Positions 1-8,252 of a stretch of 64,000 bases of DNA are shown piece by piece. Positions within the stretch are counted from its first letter, which is position 1. The number at the start of each line of letters is the position of its first letter. Under the pieces are notes generated by a model. That model was given only the letters and a program-made list of their open reading frames with translations, was not told the origin of the DNA and searched no databases. The position numbers and the translations under genes are program-made. Source of the DNA: Acidimicrobium ferrooxidans (GTDB taxonomy: Bacteria > Actinomycetota > Geothermincolia > Fen-727 > Anoxymicrobiaceae); the NCBI GenBank assembly GCA_020723485.1, contig DYIU01000001.1, positions 661,380-725,379 of the forward strand. Reading direction: 5' to 3'.

Positions 1-2
1 GC

Positions 3-1853
3 ACCACCGAGCGGGACCACGAGCTCCGCGAAAAGATCTTCGCGCGCAGGGTCGACCTCAAAGCGGAGAACGTCGTCAGCCGGGCCGTGGAGACGGGCCA
101 GCCGGTCATAGTGGAGGATCCCGCCAGCGAGCCGCTGCTCGATAGCAGGTGGACGGAGGAACTGGACCTGCAGTCGCTCATGGTGCTCCCCATAACGATC
201 CGCGACGAGGCCAGGGGAATAATCGCCGTCGAGAGGCGCGGGCGCAACCGTCCCTTCACAGACCGGGAGCTCTTCGTGTGCGGGGCCATTCTCGCCCAGG
301 CGGCCGCCGGTCTCGAGAACGCAATGAGGTACGCCGAGGAGCAGCGGAAGCGGAGCGAGGCGGACACGCTCTACCGGGCCAGCAGGGAGCTCGGTTCGAC
401 CCTCGAGCTCGACGGCGTGCTCGAGAACGCCTGCAGGCTGGCGGCCCGGAACACCGGGGCGTCCGGGTGTGCCGCGTTCCTGCTGGACCAGCAAGGCCGC
501 ACGCTGGTCCCACGCCTGATGATGGGCGGAGGCGCCAGACGCACCACGTTCCCCCCCGGCAGCGGCATAGACGCGGTCGATTTCGAGGAGATGTACAACC
601 TCGCCCAGAGGCCTCCCGCGCTGAGCCTCGACAACCCCGCCGACAATCCCGCCCTGCCGGCCTTCATAAGGTCCGCGCGCACAGCGATGGTCTCGCCGTT
701 CTACATGCACGGGGTCATCGGCGGCCTCCTGTGCGTGACCGATACCGAGCCCCGGGATTTCGACGACACCCAGGTGACAAAGCTCGCCCTGGTCGCCAGC
801 GAGGTCGCGCTCGCGGTGATCAACGCGAGGCTGCACGAGCGCATCAAGACCGACGCCGCTCAGATGGCCAGCCTGGTCCAGCTCACCAATGCCATCGGCT
901 CCACCGACGACCTCTCCACCATTATGAGGCTCGCGCTGGACAGCGTGCGCCACCTGTTCGACTGCTCCTCGGGGCTCATCTACCGCATCGACGAGAAGGA
1001 CGGGACGATGCGCTGCGTCGAGTCCTTCGGTTACGACCGCGAGATACTCGAGCGGATCTCCTCGCCGCCGTACCCCCGCACCGAGGACTGCTGGACCGTA
1101 TCGGAGGGCCGCCTCATCGGGGTGGACGACCTCTCCCGGACCAGGCTCTCGTGCAGGACGCTCGAGAAGATAGGGCAGGGCTCTACCATGTGCGTGACCA
1201 TGCAGGCCGAGGGCAGGCCGCTGGGTGTCCTGCACGTCCGCAGCGAGCGGCCCAACGCCTTCACCGAGGAGGACCAGCAGCTTGCGCTTGCATTCGCGGA
1301 CCAGGTGGGACTCGCGCTCCAGCGCGCGCTGCTCTTTGAAGAGATAAACAGGCTCGCGATAACCGACCCGCTGACCGGCGTCTTCAACGTCCGCAGGCTG
1401 GAGGTAGTGCTCGCGGACGAAGTATCCAGGGCACGGCGGTACAGGCGTCCCATCTCCTTCCTGATGGTCGACCTCGACAACCTCAAGGACTACAACGACA
1501 CCCACGGCCACCAGCAGGGAGACATAGTGCTCTCGCAGGTGGCGTCCATCATCGACTCGAGCACCCGCGACGCGGACAAGGTGTTCAGGTACGGGGGCGA
1601 CGAGTTCTGCGTCATCCTCCCGGAGACCGACTCCGACGAGGCCATGGTCGTCGCGGAGAAGGTCCGCCGCGCGGTGGCTGAGTTCCACTTCGCCGGGGAG
1701 GAGAAGCTGCCCTCGGAGAGCATGACCATAAGCGTCGGCGTCGCGGCCTTCCCCCGTGACTGCGAGGAGGAAGCCACCCTCATCCACAAGGCCGACCTGG
1801 CCCTCTACGCGGCCAAGCAGACCGGCCGCAACTCGGTCTCGTCAGCTTTCTAG
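3..1853 (+). CDS. GAF-GGDEF diguanylate cyclase, 5' end outside window
   Basis: Probable cytoplasmic diguanylate cyclase making cyclic di-GMP. The frame is open from base 3, so the ORF-track GTG at 87 is internal and the true start lies upstream. Counting from that GTG there is the tail of one GAF domain (about 1-78), a second GAF (about 92-250), a third GAF (about 264-425) and a C-terminal GGDEF domain. The active site reads RYGGDEF. RDAD lies five residues before GGDEF, the canonical inhibitory I-site spacing, so feedback inhibition is likely. The third GAF is clearly paralogous to the GAF of the GGDEF protein at 31.4-32.9 kb and shares three cysteines with it. No membrane segment is visible in the part present. 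The ligand of the GAF domains is unknown. Confidence 0.93.
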   Translation, partial: TTERDHELREKIFARRVDLKAENVVSRAVETGQPVIVEDPASEPLLDSRWTEELDLQSLMVLPITIRDEARGIIAVERRGRNRPFTDRELFVCGAILAQAAAGLENAMRYAEEQRKRSEADTLYRASRELGSTLELDGVLENACRLAARNTGASGCAAFLLDQQGRTLVPRLMMGGGARRTTFPPGSGIDAVDFEEMYNLAQRPPALSLDNPADNPALPAFIRSARTAMVSPFYMHGVIGGLLCVTDTEPRDFDDTQVTKLALVASEVALAVINARLHERIKTDAAQMASLVQLTNAIGSTDDLSTIMRLALDSVRHLFDCSSGLIYRIDEKDGTMRCVESFGYDREILERISSPPYPRTEDCWTVSEGRLIGVDDLSRTRLSCRTLEKIGQGSTMCVTMQAEGRPLGVLHVRSERPNAFTEEDQQLALAFADQVGLALQRALLFEEINRLAITDPLTGVFNVRRLEVVLADEVSRARRYRRPISFLMVDLDNLKDYNDTHGHQQGDIVLSQVASIIDSSTRDADKVFRYGGDEFCVILPETDSDEAMVVAEKVRRAVAEFHFAGEEKLPSESMTISVGVAAFPRDCEEEATLIHKADLALYAAKQTGRNSVSSAF

Positions 1854-1903
1854 AGCGTTTCCCGGGGCGCTAAAGCCGCGCCTGAACGCGGCCGATAATC
1901 TCC

Positions 1904-1931
1904 TTGCAAATGTTATTCGCCGTGCTATAAT
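1904..1931 (+). promoter_or_regulatory. Sigma70-type promoter of greA
   Basis: TTGCAA, a 16-bp spacer and a perfect TATAAT lie 80-110 bases before greA. Transcription would begin near 1938, leaving a leader of about 75 nt. Confidence 0.75.
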
Positions 1932-2012
1932 ACTCGCCAATGCCACGGCGATAACAAACGGAAGCTACTGTCTTGAAAGGGCGGTAGCGTCCATTTTTTT
2001 CGGGGTGAATCG

Positions 2013-2510
2013 ATGGAAATGCTGGACCAGGAGATGAAAGGCGAAGTCGTCCTCACCGAGGCAGGACGCAAAAAGCTCGCCGACGAGCTCGCCGAACTCA
2101 AGAGTGTCAAGCGGCGCGAGGTGGCCGAGAGGCTCAAGAACGCCATAACTTACGGCGACCTCACCGAGAACTCGGAATACGACGACGCGAAGAACGAGCA
2201 GGCTCGCGTAGAGCACCGCATCGACCAGATCGAGACCATGCTCTCCAAGGCGAGGGTGATCAACCCGCGCCAGGTCAAGACCAAGGAGGTCGGCATCGGC
2301 TCCCTGGTCGAGATCAAGAAGGTCGGGCACAGCAAGCAGCAGTTCACCTACAGGATAGTGGGGCCCGCCGAAGCGAACCCGGACAACCACATGATCTCCT
2401 ACGAAAGCCCGGTAGGCCGCGCGCTGATGGGCCTCAAGGTCAACGAAATCGCGGTCGTAAAAGCGCCCGCGGGCGAGATCAAGTACCGGATACTCTCCAT
2501 CAAGCGATAG
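2013..2510 (+). CDS. greA: Transcription elongation factor GreA
   Basis: GreA enters the RNA polymerase secondary channel and stimulates cleavage of backtracked transcripts. The 165-residue protein has the family's usual length. It has an N-terminal coiled-coil hairpin with the acidic tip segment GDLTENSEYDDAK, followed by the C-terminal FKBP-like domain (GSLVEIKK, SPVGRALMGLKVNEIAVV). The ATG at 2013 follows a GGGGTG ribosome-binding sequence; a second ATG two codons later is possible. It has its own promoter and appears monocistronic. No clear U-tract terminator follows, only a small GGCGG/CCGCC hairpin near 2519. Confidence 0.97.
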   Translation: MEMLDQEMKGEVVLTEAGRKKLADELAELKSVKRREVAERLKNAITYGDLTENSEYDDAKNEQARVEHRIDQIETMLSKARVINPRQVKTKEVGIGSLVEIKKVGHSKQQFTYRIVGPAEANPDNHMISYESPVGRALMGLKVNEIAVVKAPAGEIKYRILSIKR

Positions 2511-2669
2511 CCGGCCAGGCGGCATCCCGCCAGTCCGGACCCCTGAAGGACCTGCGCGCCGTCCCCCGCCGGGCGCGGGACGTCCACGAATGAAATCGCC
2601 TCACACTCCGTATTACCGTGCGATCAGGTCATGGCGCACTGTACTTTTCGACAGGGAGGGTGACGGTCG

Positions 2670-3188
2670 ATGTCGGAATACCAGCCGAAGTCCTATCCGT
2701 GGAGGGCCTGGCGGCGGCTCGCCGCGCTGGCCCGCGGGCGCTCGGTCCCACTGCGGGGCAACAGGCGCGCTCTCAGAAAGCGGGTGCTCGCCCGCTCGCT
2801 GGTGCCCCTCGCCCCGGCGCTCGTCGGACATCCCGCGCAGGCATTCGACCTGGAACCGCGCGTTGTGGCGGACGCCGCATCCGAGATGATAGTCGCCGGG
2901 CCCGCCGAGGCGTTCCTGGCCGTGCTGGGGAGCGTTCACGTCCTGAACTTCCTGTCGGTCATCACGACAGGAAGGCGCCTGCGGTCCCTGGGCGAGCCCG
3001 ACCAGGCGAGGGTCATCTCGCGGGCTTCTACGAGCAGGGTCATGCTCCTCAGGGGCGCCTCGATGCTCGCCGGGCTGCCCCTGAAAGTCGCTTACTACAA
3101 CCACGACGACGTCTGCTGCGGCCTGGGCTTCACACGGTCCGCGCTCCGGGAGGACGCGGGCAGGCACCAGGTGACCCGGGACCGCTGA
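2670..3188 (+). CDS. Small helical protein paired with GMC oxidoreductase
   Basis: A 172-residue protein starting at ATG 2670 after a GGAGGG ribosome-binding site, 41 bp before the GMC oxidoreductase and on the same strand. It has a basic N-terminus and then a helical body containing LNFLSVITTGRRLRSL and LKVAYYNHDD. This arrangement resembles the helical N-terminal region preceding the FAD domain in long-chain alcohol oxidase-type GMC proteins, and the gluconate-2-dehydrogenase subunit-3 role. I infer that it is a detached accessory or small subunit of the neighbouring enzyme. No signal peptide is evident. The ORF-track line 2618..4834 runs through this gene in another frame and is wrong for its first 204 codons. 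Confidence 0.72.
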   Translation: MSEYQPKSYPWRAWRRLAALARGRSVPLRGNRRALRKRVLARSLVPLAPALVGHPAQAFDLEPRVVADAASEMIVAGPAEAFLAVLGSVHVLNFLSVITTGRRLRSLGEPDQARVISRASTSRVMLLRGASMLAGLPLKVAYYNHDDVCCGLGFTRSALREDAGRHQVTRDR

Positions 3189-3229
3189 GTCCAGCCGGGC
3201 GCGCATACGAACGAGAGGGGTCGAGACAT

Positions 3230-4834
3230 ATGCTCCATACCTGGAAGAGCCTCGGACTCAGGGGGAAGACACGCGCGGTCGAGCTCGAAGCCGACGTCGT
3301 GATAGTGGGCTCCGGTGCCGGGGGCGCCCCGCTCGCGAGCGAGCTGGCCGGCGAAGGTTACTCCGTCGTGGTCCTGGAGGAGGGCGGGTACTTCCCGACA
3401 GAGTCGTTCGGCTTCGACTGCCGGCGCGCCGTCGTGGAGATGTACAGGGACGGCGGGATGACCTTCGCCCTGGGGATGCCGGTGGTGCTCTGTCCGACAG
3501 GCAGGACTATCGGGGGCACCACCACCATCAACCAGGGCACGGCCCTCAGGATGCCCCGGGGGGTCCTGCAGGAATGGAGGACCGGGTATGGGCTCTCGGA
3601 GATCACCTACGAGGAACTGAGCCTCTACTACGGGGCTGTGGAGGAGTTCATATACGTCTCGAAGCCTGACCCCGAGGTCGCGGGCCTCAACGCCGCTAAG
3701 TTCATCGCCGGCGCCAGGGCGATGGGGCTCGAGGCCGAGTACCTGCCGAGGAACGCCAAGGACTGCGAGGGGTACGGCGTGTGTTGCTTCGGCTGTCCCA
3801 CCGGCGCGAAGCAGAGCACGAATATCTCGTACATCCCCGAGGCGCTCAGGAAAGGGGCCGACGTCTACGCCGACTGCCGCGTGGACCGGGTGCTGGTCGA
3901 GGAAGGCAGGGCCGCGGGCGTCACGGGTCGGTTCGTAGAACACGACACGCGCGCGTCCGGGCCCCGGATCACGGTCCACGCCGAGGTCGTCGTCCTGTCC
4001 TGCGGGACAGTCGGGACGCCGCTGGTGCTCAAGCGGAGCGGGATCGCCGATTCGAGCGGCCAGGTCGGACGTAACTTCAGGCTCCACCCGGTCACGCAGG
4101 TGGTGCCGATATTCGACGAGCTGGTGGAACCGCACAGGGGGGTCTCTCAGAGCGCCTGGGTCCACGAGTTCCTTGACCAGGGTATCAGCCTCGAGACCAC
4201 CGTCCTGCCCCCGGACATGCTCACCATGACGGTCCCCCATGCTGCGCGCGAGCACGCCGAGGTCATGTCTCAGTATCCGAACAGCGGGCTGGTGGGAGTG
4301 ATGATAAAGGACTCCACTACCGGCCGGGTCATGCCGAGGCCGGGCGGCGGAGCGTCGCTCTACTACCAGGTCGGCAGGGAAGACCTGCGGCGGATGAAGC
4401 TCGGGAACCTGGTCGCGAGCGAGATATCGTTCGCCGCGGGGGCGAAGCGCGTCATCACGATGATCTCGGGCCACCACGAATTGAGGGGCCCGGGCGACGT
4501 CGCGAGGCTGAGGGCAGCGAAGGTGAAGGCGCGCCAGTACTTCGCGATGAGCGGCTGGCACCCGATGGGCACCTGCAGGATGGGCTCCGACCCCGAGTGG
4601 TCGGTGGTAGGGCACACCCTGGAGACGTGGGACGTGCCGGACCTGTTCATCTCGGACGCGAGCGTCTTCCCGACCGCGCTGGGCGTGAATCCCCAGCTCA
4701 CCATAATGGCGCTGTCCATGCGCTGCGCCGGCTTCATCGACGAGAGGCTGCGTGAGCGCGGCGTCCCGGCCCGGGGCCGCGACGACGAGCTCGAGCGCAT
4801 GCTCTTCGCCGAGCGGGCCGCGTCCTCGCGCTGA
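3230..4834 (+). CDS. GMC-family FAD oxidoreductase
   Basis: A 534-residue flavoprotein of the glucose-methanol-choline family, which oxidises alcohol groups. I place the start at ATG 3230, after GAGAGGGG, because homology begins there (VVIVGSGAGGAPLASELA, the FAD-binding GxGxxG). A cysteine-rich insertion, GVCCFGCPTGAKQS, is like that of long-chain alcohol/sterol-type GMC members. The C-terminus carries the catalytic signature WHPMGTCRMGSD and GVNPQLTIMA. The upstream gene supplies a candidate small subunit. The substrate cannot be read from sequence; long-chain alcohol or sterol is the best guess. Confidence 0.92.
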   Translation: MLHTWKSLGLRGKTRAVELEADVVIVGSGAGGAPLASELAGEGYSVVVLEEGGYFPTESFGFDCRRAVVEMYRDGGMTFALGMPVVLCPTGRTIGGTTTINQGTALRMPRGVLQEWRTGYGLSEITYEELSLYYGAVEEFIYVSKPDPEVAGLNAAKFIAGARAMGLEAEYLPRNAKDCEGYGVCCFGCPTGAKQSTNISYIPEALRKGADVYADCRVDRVLVEEGRAAGVTGRFVEHDTRASGPRITVHAEVVVLSCGTVGTPLVLKRSGIADSSGQVGRNFRLHPVTQVVPIFDELVEPHRGVSQSAWVHEFLDQGISLETTVLPPDMLTMTVPHAAREHAEVMSQYPNSGLVGVMIKDSTTGRVMPRPGGGASLYYQVGREDLRRMKLGNLVASEISFAAGAKRVITMISGHHELRGPGDVARLRAAKVKARQYFAMSGWHPMGTCRMGSDPEWSVVGHTLETWDVPDLFISDASVFPTALGVNPQLTIMALSMRCAGFIDERLRERGVPARGRDDELERMLFAERAASSR

Positions 4835-4949
4835 GTCCGCGCCACGGCGCAGCACCGGCCTTTTCTGTGTTATCCTTACTTCTCGCGCGGCGGAGCCGCG
4901 GCTCCGGCCCCGCATCCGACTGTGTCCGCCTCCGGAGGTCCATTCAACC

Positions 4950-6470
4950 ATGAGCGATGACGAGATCCATGACCTGGAGACGCCGGAGAGCGAGCTCGTG
5001 AGGGTTCGCCGGGCCAAGCTCCAGAAGATGAAAGACTCGGGGGCCGAGCCGTACAAGTCGGCCTACGCCAGCCCGGGGGAGATCGCCCTGTCCTCCGACC
5101 TGCGCGAGGAGTACGGCCCGCTCGAGCCCGGGGCCGGCTCGGGCAGGCAGGTCGCCGTGGCAGGACGGCTGATGGGCCGCCGGGAGCACGGCAAGGCCGC
5201 GTTCGCGGACCTGCAGGACTCCTCCGGCAGGATACAGCTCATGCTCCGGCAGGACGTACTGGGACCGGACGCGTTCGGCGACTTCGCCGAGCTCGACATC
5301 GGGGACTGGATAGGGGCCGCGGGCGAGGTCGTCCGCTCCCGCAGGGGAGAGCTGTCCATCGCTGTGGAGTCGTTCGAGCTCCTCTCCAAGTCGTTGCGCC
5401 CCCTGCCGGAGAAATGGCACGGCCTCAAGGACCGCGAGCACCGGTACCGCCAGCGTTACCTCGACCTGCTGATGAACGAGGACGCGAGGAGGGCTCTCGA
5501 GGCCCGTTCCACGATCGTCAAGGAGATAAGGCGCTTCCTCGACGAGCGCGGCTTCCTCGAGGTGGAGACCCCGATGCTGCAGCAGTTGCCCGGCGGCGCG
5601 GTGGCGAAGCCTTTCGTGACCCATCACAACGCCCTCGGGATGGACCTCTACCTGCGCATCGCGCCCGAGCTGTACCTGAAGAGGCTCCTGGTCGGAGGGT
5701 ACGACAAGGTATACGAGCTCAACCGCAACTTCCGCAACGAGGGCATAAGCGCCCGGCACAACCCCGAGTTCACGATGCTGGAGGCGTACGTTGCGTTCGT
5801 CGACTACCGCTACATGATGGAGCTGCTCCAGGAGCTCATAACCGCAGCGATAACGGCCGTCACCGGCAGCACCGAAATCGAGTACGACGGCAACAGCATA
5901 TCTCTGGCGCCGCCCTGGAAAGAGGTGACCATGCTCGGGGCGCTGTCCGAGTACGCGGGCCTCGAGGTTGATCTCTCGATGGACGCGGCCGAACTGGCCG
6001 CGATCGCCTCCGAGAAGGAAGTGGAGGTCCCGGCCGGAGCCGGCCCCGGTTGGATCGTCGCCGAGCTGTACGAGAAGCTGGTCGAGCCCCGCCTGGTCCA
6101 GCCCACGTTCGTGCTGGAGTACCCGGAGGAGATATCCCCGCTCGCACGCAGGAGCCCCGCCTCCCCGGGTTTTACGGAGCGCTTCGAGATACTCATCGCC
6201 GGGCAGGAGATCGCCAACGCCTTCTCGGAGCTCGCCGACCCGCTGGACCAGCGCGAGCGGTTCGAGTCCCAGGCGCGCAAGAGGGCTGCAGGGGACGAGG
6301 AGGCGCACAGGATCGACGAGGACTACCTCACCGCCCTGGAGTACGGCATGCCGCCGGCCGGAGGTCTCGGAGTCGGGATCGACAGGCTGGCCATGCTGGC
6401 GACGGGCAGCCACAATATAAGAGACGTCATCATCTTCCCTCACCTGCGCCCGCCTCAAGGTAGGTCATAA
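4950..6470 (+). CDS. lysS: Lysyl-tRNA synthetase, class II
   Basis: Charges tRNA-Lys in the cytoplasm. The 506-residue protein has an N-terminal OB-fold anticodon-binding domain (VAVAGRLMGRREHGKAAFAD), class II motif 2 (FRNEGISARHNPEFTMLEAY) and motif 3 (GLGVGIDRLAMLATG). The ORF track starts 66 codons too early. ATG 4950, 11 nt after a GGAGG ribosome-binding site, gives the normal length and an acidic N-terminus typical of the family. It lies 115 bp after the GMC gene, so it may have its own promoter, but I see only a weak TATCCT-like -10 near 4871. Confidence 0.97.
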   Translation: MSDDEIHDLETPESELVRVRRAKLQKMKDSGAEPYKSAYASPGEIALSSDLREEYGPLEPGAGSGRQVAVAGRLMGRREHGKAAFADLQDSSGRIQLMLRQDVLGPDAFGDFAELDIGDWIGAAGEVVRSRRGELSIAVESFELLSKSLRPLPEKWHGLKDREHRYRQRYLDLLMNEDARRALEARSTIVKEIRRFLDERGFLEVETPMLQQLPGGAVAKPFVTHHNALGMDLYLRIAPELYLKRLLVGGYDKVYELNRNFRNEGISARHNPEFTMLEAYVAFVDYRYMMELLQELITAAITAVTGSTEIEYDGNSISLAPPWKEVTMLGALSEYAGLEVDLSMDAAELAAIASEKEVEVPAGAGPGWIVAELYEKLVEPRLVQPTFVLEYPEEISPLARRSPASPGFTERFEILIAGQEIANAFSELADPLDQRERFESQARKRAAGDEEAHRIDEDYLTALEYGMPPAGGLGVGIDRLAMLATGSHNIRDVIIFPHLRPPQGRS

Positions 6471-6510
6471 TTTTCCAGCGTCGAATAGGTTAACGAGGGT
6501 GTTCCGGACG

Positions 6511-6535
6511 CGGGAATCCCGATTGACAGATGTCA
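6511..6535. promoter_or_regulatory. Two adjacent dyads upstream of mcsA
   Basis: CGGGAATCCCG (6511-6521, a perfect 5-1-5 palindrome) is followed immediately by TGACAGATGTCA (6524-6535, 5-bp arms). The second includes a TTGACA that could be a -35, but the TATAGT at 6557 is 28 bp away, so no canonical promoter is evident. They are candidate operators for the mcsAB-clpC operon. Confidence 0.4.
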
Positions 6536-6606
6536 TCATGCGAATCCTTCGGACGTTATAGTATTTAGTAGCCCGGACCCCGCGTGCGTCCGGGCCGGGA
6601 GAGCGA

Positions 6607-7149
6607 ATGAACATCTTCTGTGAAGAGTGCAAGAAGAATATAGCGACCGTGTTCCTCACCAAGATATCGGGCAATGAGGTCTCGAAGGTGCAGCTCTGCG
6701 AGGAGTGCGCGGCCAGGATGGAGGAGACCACCGAGGCGGCCAACCTCCTGGCTTTCCTCCCGCAGATACTCTCGGGGCTGCAGGGGGTGGAGGAGCACCT
6801 GGTGGAGGACGTGCTCTCATGCGAGCTCATATCCTGTGATTCCTGCGGGACGTCGTTCAACGACTTCCAGAAGATGGGGTTCCTCGGGTGCGCCAGGTGT
6901 TACGAGTCGTTCGGCGAGGCGCTGATGAAAGTCATAATCGAGTTCCAGGAGTCCGAGGAGCACTGCGGCAAGATGCCTGGAAAGGTGTCCGAGGGAGCCC
7001 GCCTCCGCAAGAGGCTCGTGGACCTGGAGAGGGACCTCGAGCACCAGATAGCGGAGGAGGAGTACGAGGCCGCCGCCGCGGTCCGCGACCAGATACGCGA
7101 GATCGAGGGCAGGTTGAACGAGGAGGCGTCAGATGGCGGGCAGGAGTAA
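6607..7149 (+). CDS. mcsA: McsA, zinc-binding activator of arginine kinase McsB
   Basis: McsA partners McsB and stimulates its protein-arginine kinase activity in the ClpC quality-control pathway. The 180-residue protein has four CxxC zinc knuckles (CEEC, CEEC, CDSC, CARC) in the first 100 residues. A C-terminal UVR-type coiled coil follows (LRKRLVDLERDLEHQIAEEE). It overlaps mcsB by 17 nt, which implies translational coupling, and clpC follows. In Firmicutes ctsR usually precedes mcsA; here the preceding gene is lysS and no ctsR is present. Confidence 0.94.
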   Translation: MNIFCEECKKNIATVFLTKISGNEVSKVQLCEECAARMEETTEAANLLAFLPQILSGLQGVEEHLVEDVLSCELISCDSCGTSFNDFQKMGFLGCARCYESFGEALMKVIIEFQESEEHCGKMPGKVSEGARLRKRLVDLERDLEHQIAEEEYEAAAAVRDQIREIEGRLNEEASDGGQE

Positions 7150-8185
7150 GAAGCCGCCGGCCGGCGCCTCGTGGCTCAGGACCCAGGGTCCAGGCTATCC
7201 GCTCGTGCTCTCGTGCCGCGCGCGGCTCGCGCGCAACCTTGAGGGCCTGCCGTTCCCGACCTCCGCGAAGGAGGAGGAGACCGAGAGGGCGAGGGGCATG
7301 GTTCTCGAGGCCGTATCCAGGAAGGTGGCCGTCGACCGCGACTGGGACATCAGGTTCGCGGAAGAGCTGTCCCGCGACGAGCTGGCCTCGATGGCCGAGG
7401 AGCACCTCACGAGCCAGTCATTCGCCGACCGCCCCCCCGGACGGGCGGTGGCGCTCTCGTGGAGGGACGGCCGCAGCGTGACGGTCAACGAGGAGGACCA
7501 CGTGAGGGTCCAGGCCGTGATGCCCGGGGCGCAGTTCATGAAAGCGTGGCGCGCGGCCGATAAAATCGATAGCAGCATCGAGAGCGAGGTGCAGTATTCA
7601 TTCGACCAGAAGCTGGGTTACCTGACGACCAGCCCCAGCAACGTGGGGACGGGTTTGAGGGTCTCGGCGATGCTGCACCTGCCTGCGCTCGTTATAACGG
7701 GCGAGATAGCGCGCACCATCTCGGCGCTGGGCCAGGCGGGCGTTTACGTCCGGGGCCTGTACGGCGAGGGCTCCGGGGTGGCCGGCAACCTGTTCCAGGT
7801 ATCGAACAGGCAGACGCTGGGCCGCACGGAGGAATCGATCGTCGGCAACATGGACATGATCGCGCGCCAGGTCTCGGATAACGAGAAGACGGCCAGGAAG
7901 ATGATGCTCAGGGAGTCGCCGCTGGACCTGGCGGACAGGGTATACCGATCGCTCGGCATACTCGAGCGGGCCAGGCGGATGAGCTTCTTCGAAGCCCTGG
8001 AGCTCGTCTCGATGGTGAAGCTGGGGATAGACCTGGAGATCATCCCCCTGGAGGATTTCAACATCCTCGAGGTCGGAGTCGGGGCGGGTCCTTCACACCT
8101 GAAGGCCGTCCTCGGCGGAGAGGCGGAGCCGGAGGACATAGACAGCGAGCGCGCGGTCCACGTGAGGAGGATGCTCGACCTGTAA
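7133..8185 (+). CDS. mcsB: McsB protein-arginine kinase
   Basis: Phosphorylates arginines on proteins to mark them for ClpC(P). The 350-residue protein has the phosphagen-kinase fold motifs: LSCRARLARN near the N-terminus, the catalytic loop NEEDHVRVQ, and GYLTTSPSNVGTGLR. In the last motif the reactive cysteine (CPTN in Bacillus subtilis McsB) is serine (SPSN). The C-terminal phosphoarginine-pocket motif RDxxRA reads IDSERA, losing the first arginine. Flanking residues are intact, so this is not obviously a pseudogene. Activity may be lower or differently regulated. The family comparison is from memory. Confidence 0.93.
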   Translation: MAGRSKKPPAGASWLRTQGPGYPLVLSCRARLARNLEGLPFPTSAKEEETERARGMVLEAVSRKVAVDRDWDIRFAEELSRDELASMAEEHLTSQSFADRPPGRAVALSWRDGRSVTVNEEDHVRVQAVMPGAQFMKAWRAADKIDSSIESEVQYSFDQKLGYLTTSPSNVGTGLRVSAMLHLPALVITGEIARTISALGQAGVYVRGLYGEGSGVAGNLFQVSNRQTLGRTEESIVGNMDMIARQVSDNEKTARKMMLRESPLDLADRVYRSLGILERARRMSFFEALELVSMVKLGIDLEIIPLEDFNILEVGVGAGPSHLKAVLGGEAEPEDIDSERAVHVRRMLDL

Positions 8186-8191
8186 GGCGTT

Positions 8192-8222
8192 TTGTGAATT
8201 TGTGGGCGGAGTGCCCTACAAT
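8192..8222 (+). promoter_or_regulatory. Weak candidate promoter and dyad before clpC
   Basis: TTGTGA and TACAAT are separated by 19 bp, a long spacer. A palindrome TACATGGATGTA follows at about 8224. It could give extra clpC transcription independent of mcsAB. Confidence 0.35.
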
Positions 8223-8252
8223 ATACATGGATGTACATAGGAGGAATGTAGT

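Noticed and set aside
3095-5056. 653-codon minus-strand ORF opposite the GMC gene, and similar long antisense ORFs (4944..6458, 8268..9776, 11914..13095 upstream part)
   Set aside because: Shadow frames caused by high GC; they are low-complexity, rich in Arg/Val/Leu/Glu, and the opposite strand has clear family motifs.
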